NCBI GenBank assembly: GCA_003151315.1
Contig: PLXF01000188.1
Span: 2,202-7,255, forward strand
Length of the DNA: 5,054 nt
From: Parachlamydiales bacterium
GTDB taxonomy: Bacteria; Chlamydiota; Chlamydiia; Chlamydiales; SM23-39
Direction of reading: 5' to 3'
Under the pieces are notes generated by a model. It was not told where the DNA came from. It saw nothing but the letters and a program-made list of their open reading frames with translations, and made no database searches. Numbering within the stretch: the stretch's first letter is position 1; each line of letters starts with the position of its first letter. The position numbers were made by a program, and so were the translations under genes. Below, one piece after another: positions 5,020-5,054 of this stretch.

Positions 5020-5054
5020 TACTGTGTCCAGTTGAAAGTTAGACAACCAACCCA
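5020..5054. mobile_element. Terminal inverted repeat of a further MITE/IS copy (cut by the window end)
   Basis: These 35 bases equal the left arm at 3691-3725 except for one C/T change. They are identical for 34 bases to the reverse complement of the right arm (3800-3833). The copy begins 2 nt after the exonuclease stop codon and is preceded by TATA, consistent with a TA target. It cannot be told whether a short MITE or a full-length transposase-bearing element follows. Confidence 0.75.

Noticed and set aside
1..5054. CRISPR array, defence genes, toxin-antitoxin or other novel system
   Set aside because: No regularly spaced repeats and no unexplained coding region; every convincing ORF belongs to a recognised housekeeping family.

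Overview
This 5 kb window looks like the chromosome of a member of the Chlamydiota, probably an environmental (amoeba-associated type) lineage rather than Chlamydia itself. The reason is the cluster of a YtqB/MnmM-type methyltransferase, murB and nusB. As I recall, these sit side by side in Chlamydia trachomatis as CT830, CT831 and CT832. Here the cluster is expanded by a folC and a PHP-domain gene. The lineage call rests on gene content and memory of that order, not on a database search.

Layout, left to right. The first 29 bases are the 5' part of a tRNA gene on the minus strand, with its own plausible promoter at 52-80. A gene-free stretch follows. It holds one copy of a 37-bp dispersed repeat (112-148) and a large imperfect palindrome (156-246). 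Next is mnmM on the plus strand. It runs convergently into folC and the two overlap by 125 bp. folC, a PHP-domain phosphoesterase/exonuclease gene and murB form a tight minus-strand unit transcribed murB > PHP > folC, with each junction overlapping by 8 nt. nusB lies upstream of murB on the same strand, but the two are separated by 218 bp of repeats. These are a stem-loop (3615-3680) and a ~140-bp element with ~39-bp terminal inverted repeats (3691-3833), apparently a MITE. Divergent from nusB is a plus-strand DEDD-type exonuclease gene. The window ends inside another copy of the MITE terminal repeat, 2 nt past that gene's stop codon.

How the genes fit together: all are housekeeping genes. 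murB serves peptidoglycan precursor synthesis, nusB rRNA antitermination, folC folate glutamylation and mnmM modification of tRNA wobble uridine. The PHP protein and the exonuclease act on nucleotides or nucleic acids. No defence system, CRISPR array or novel multi-gene system is visible.

The unusual content is between the genes. There is a small set of palindromic or mobile repeats, and one of them has inserted into the 3' end of nusB and now supplies its last residues and its stop codon. Both window ends fall in sequence types that are commonly repeated (a tRNA and an inverted-repeat end), which suggests that this is a whole contig broken at repeats.
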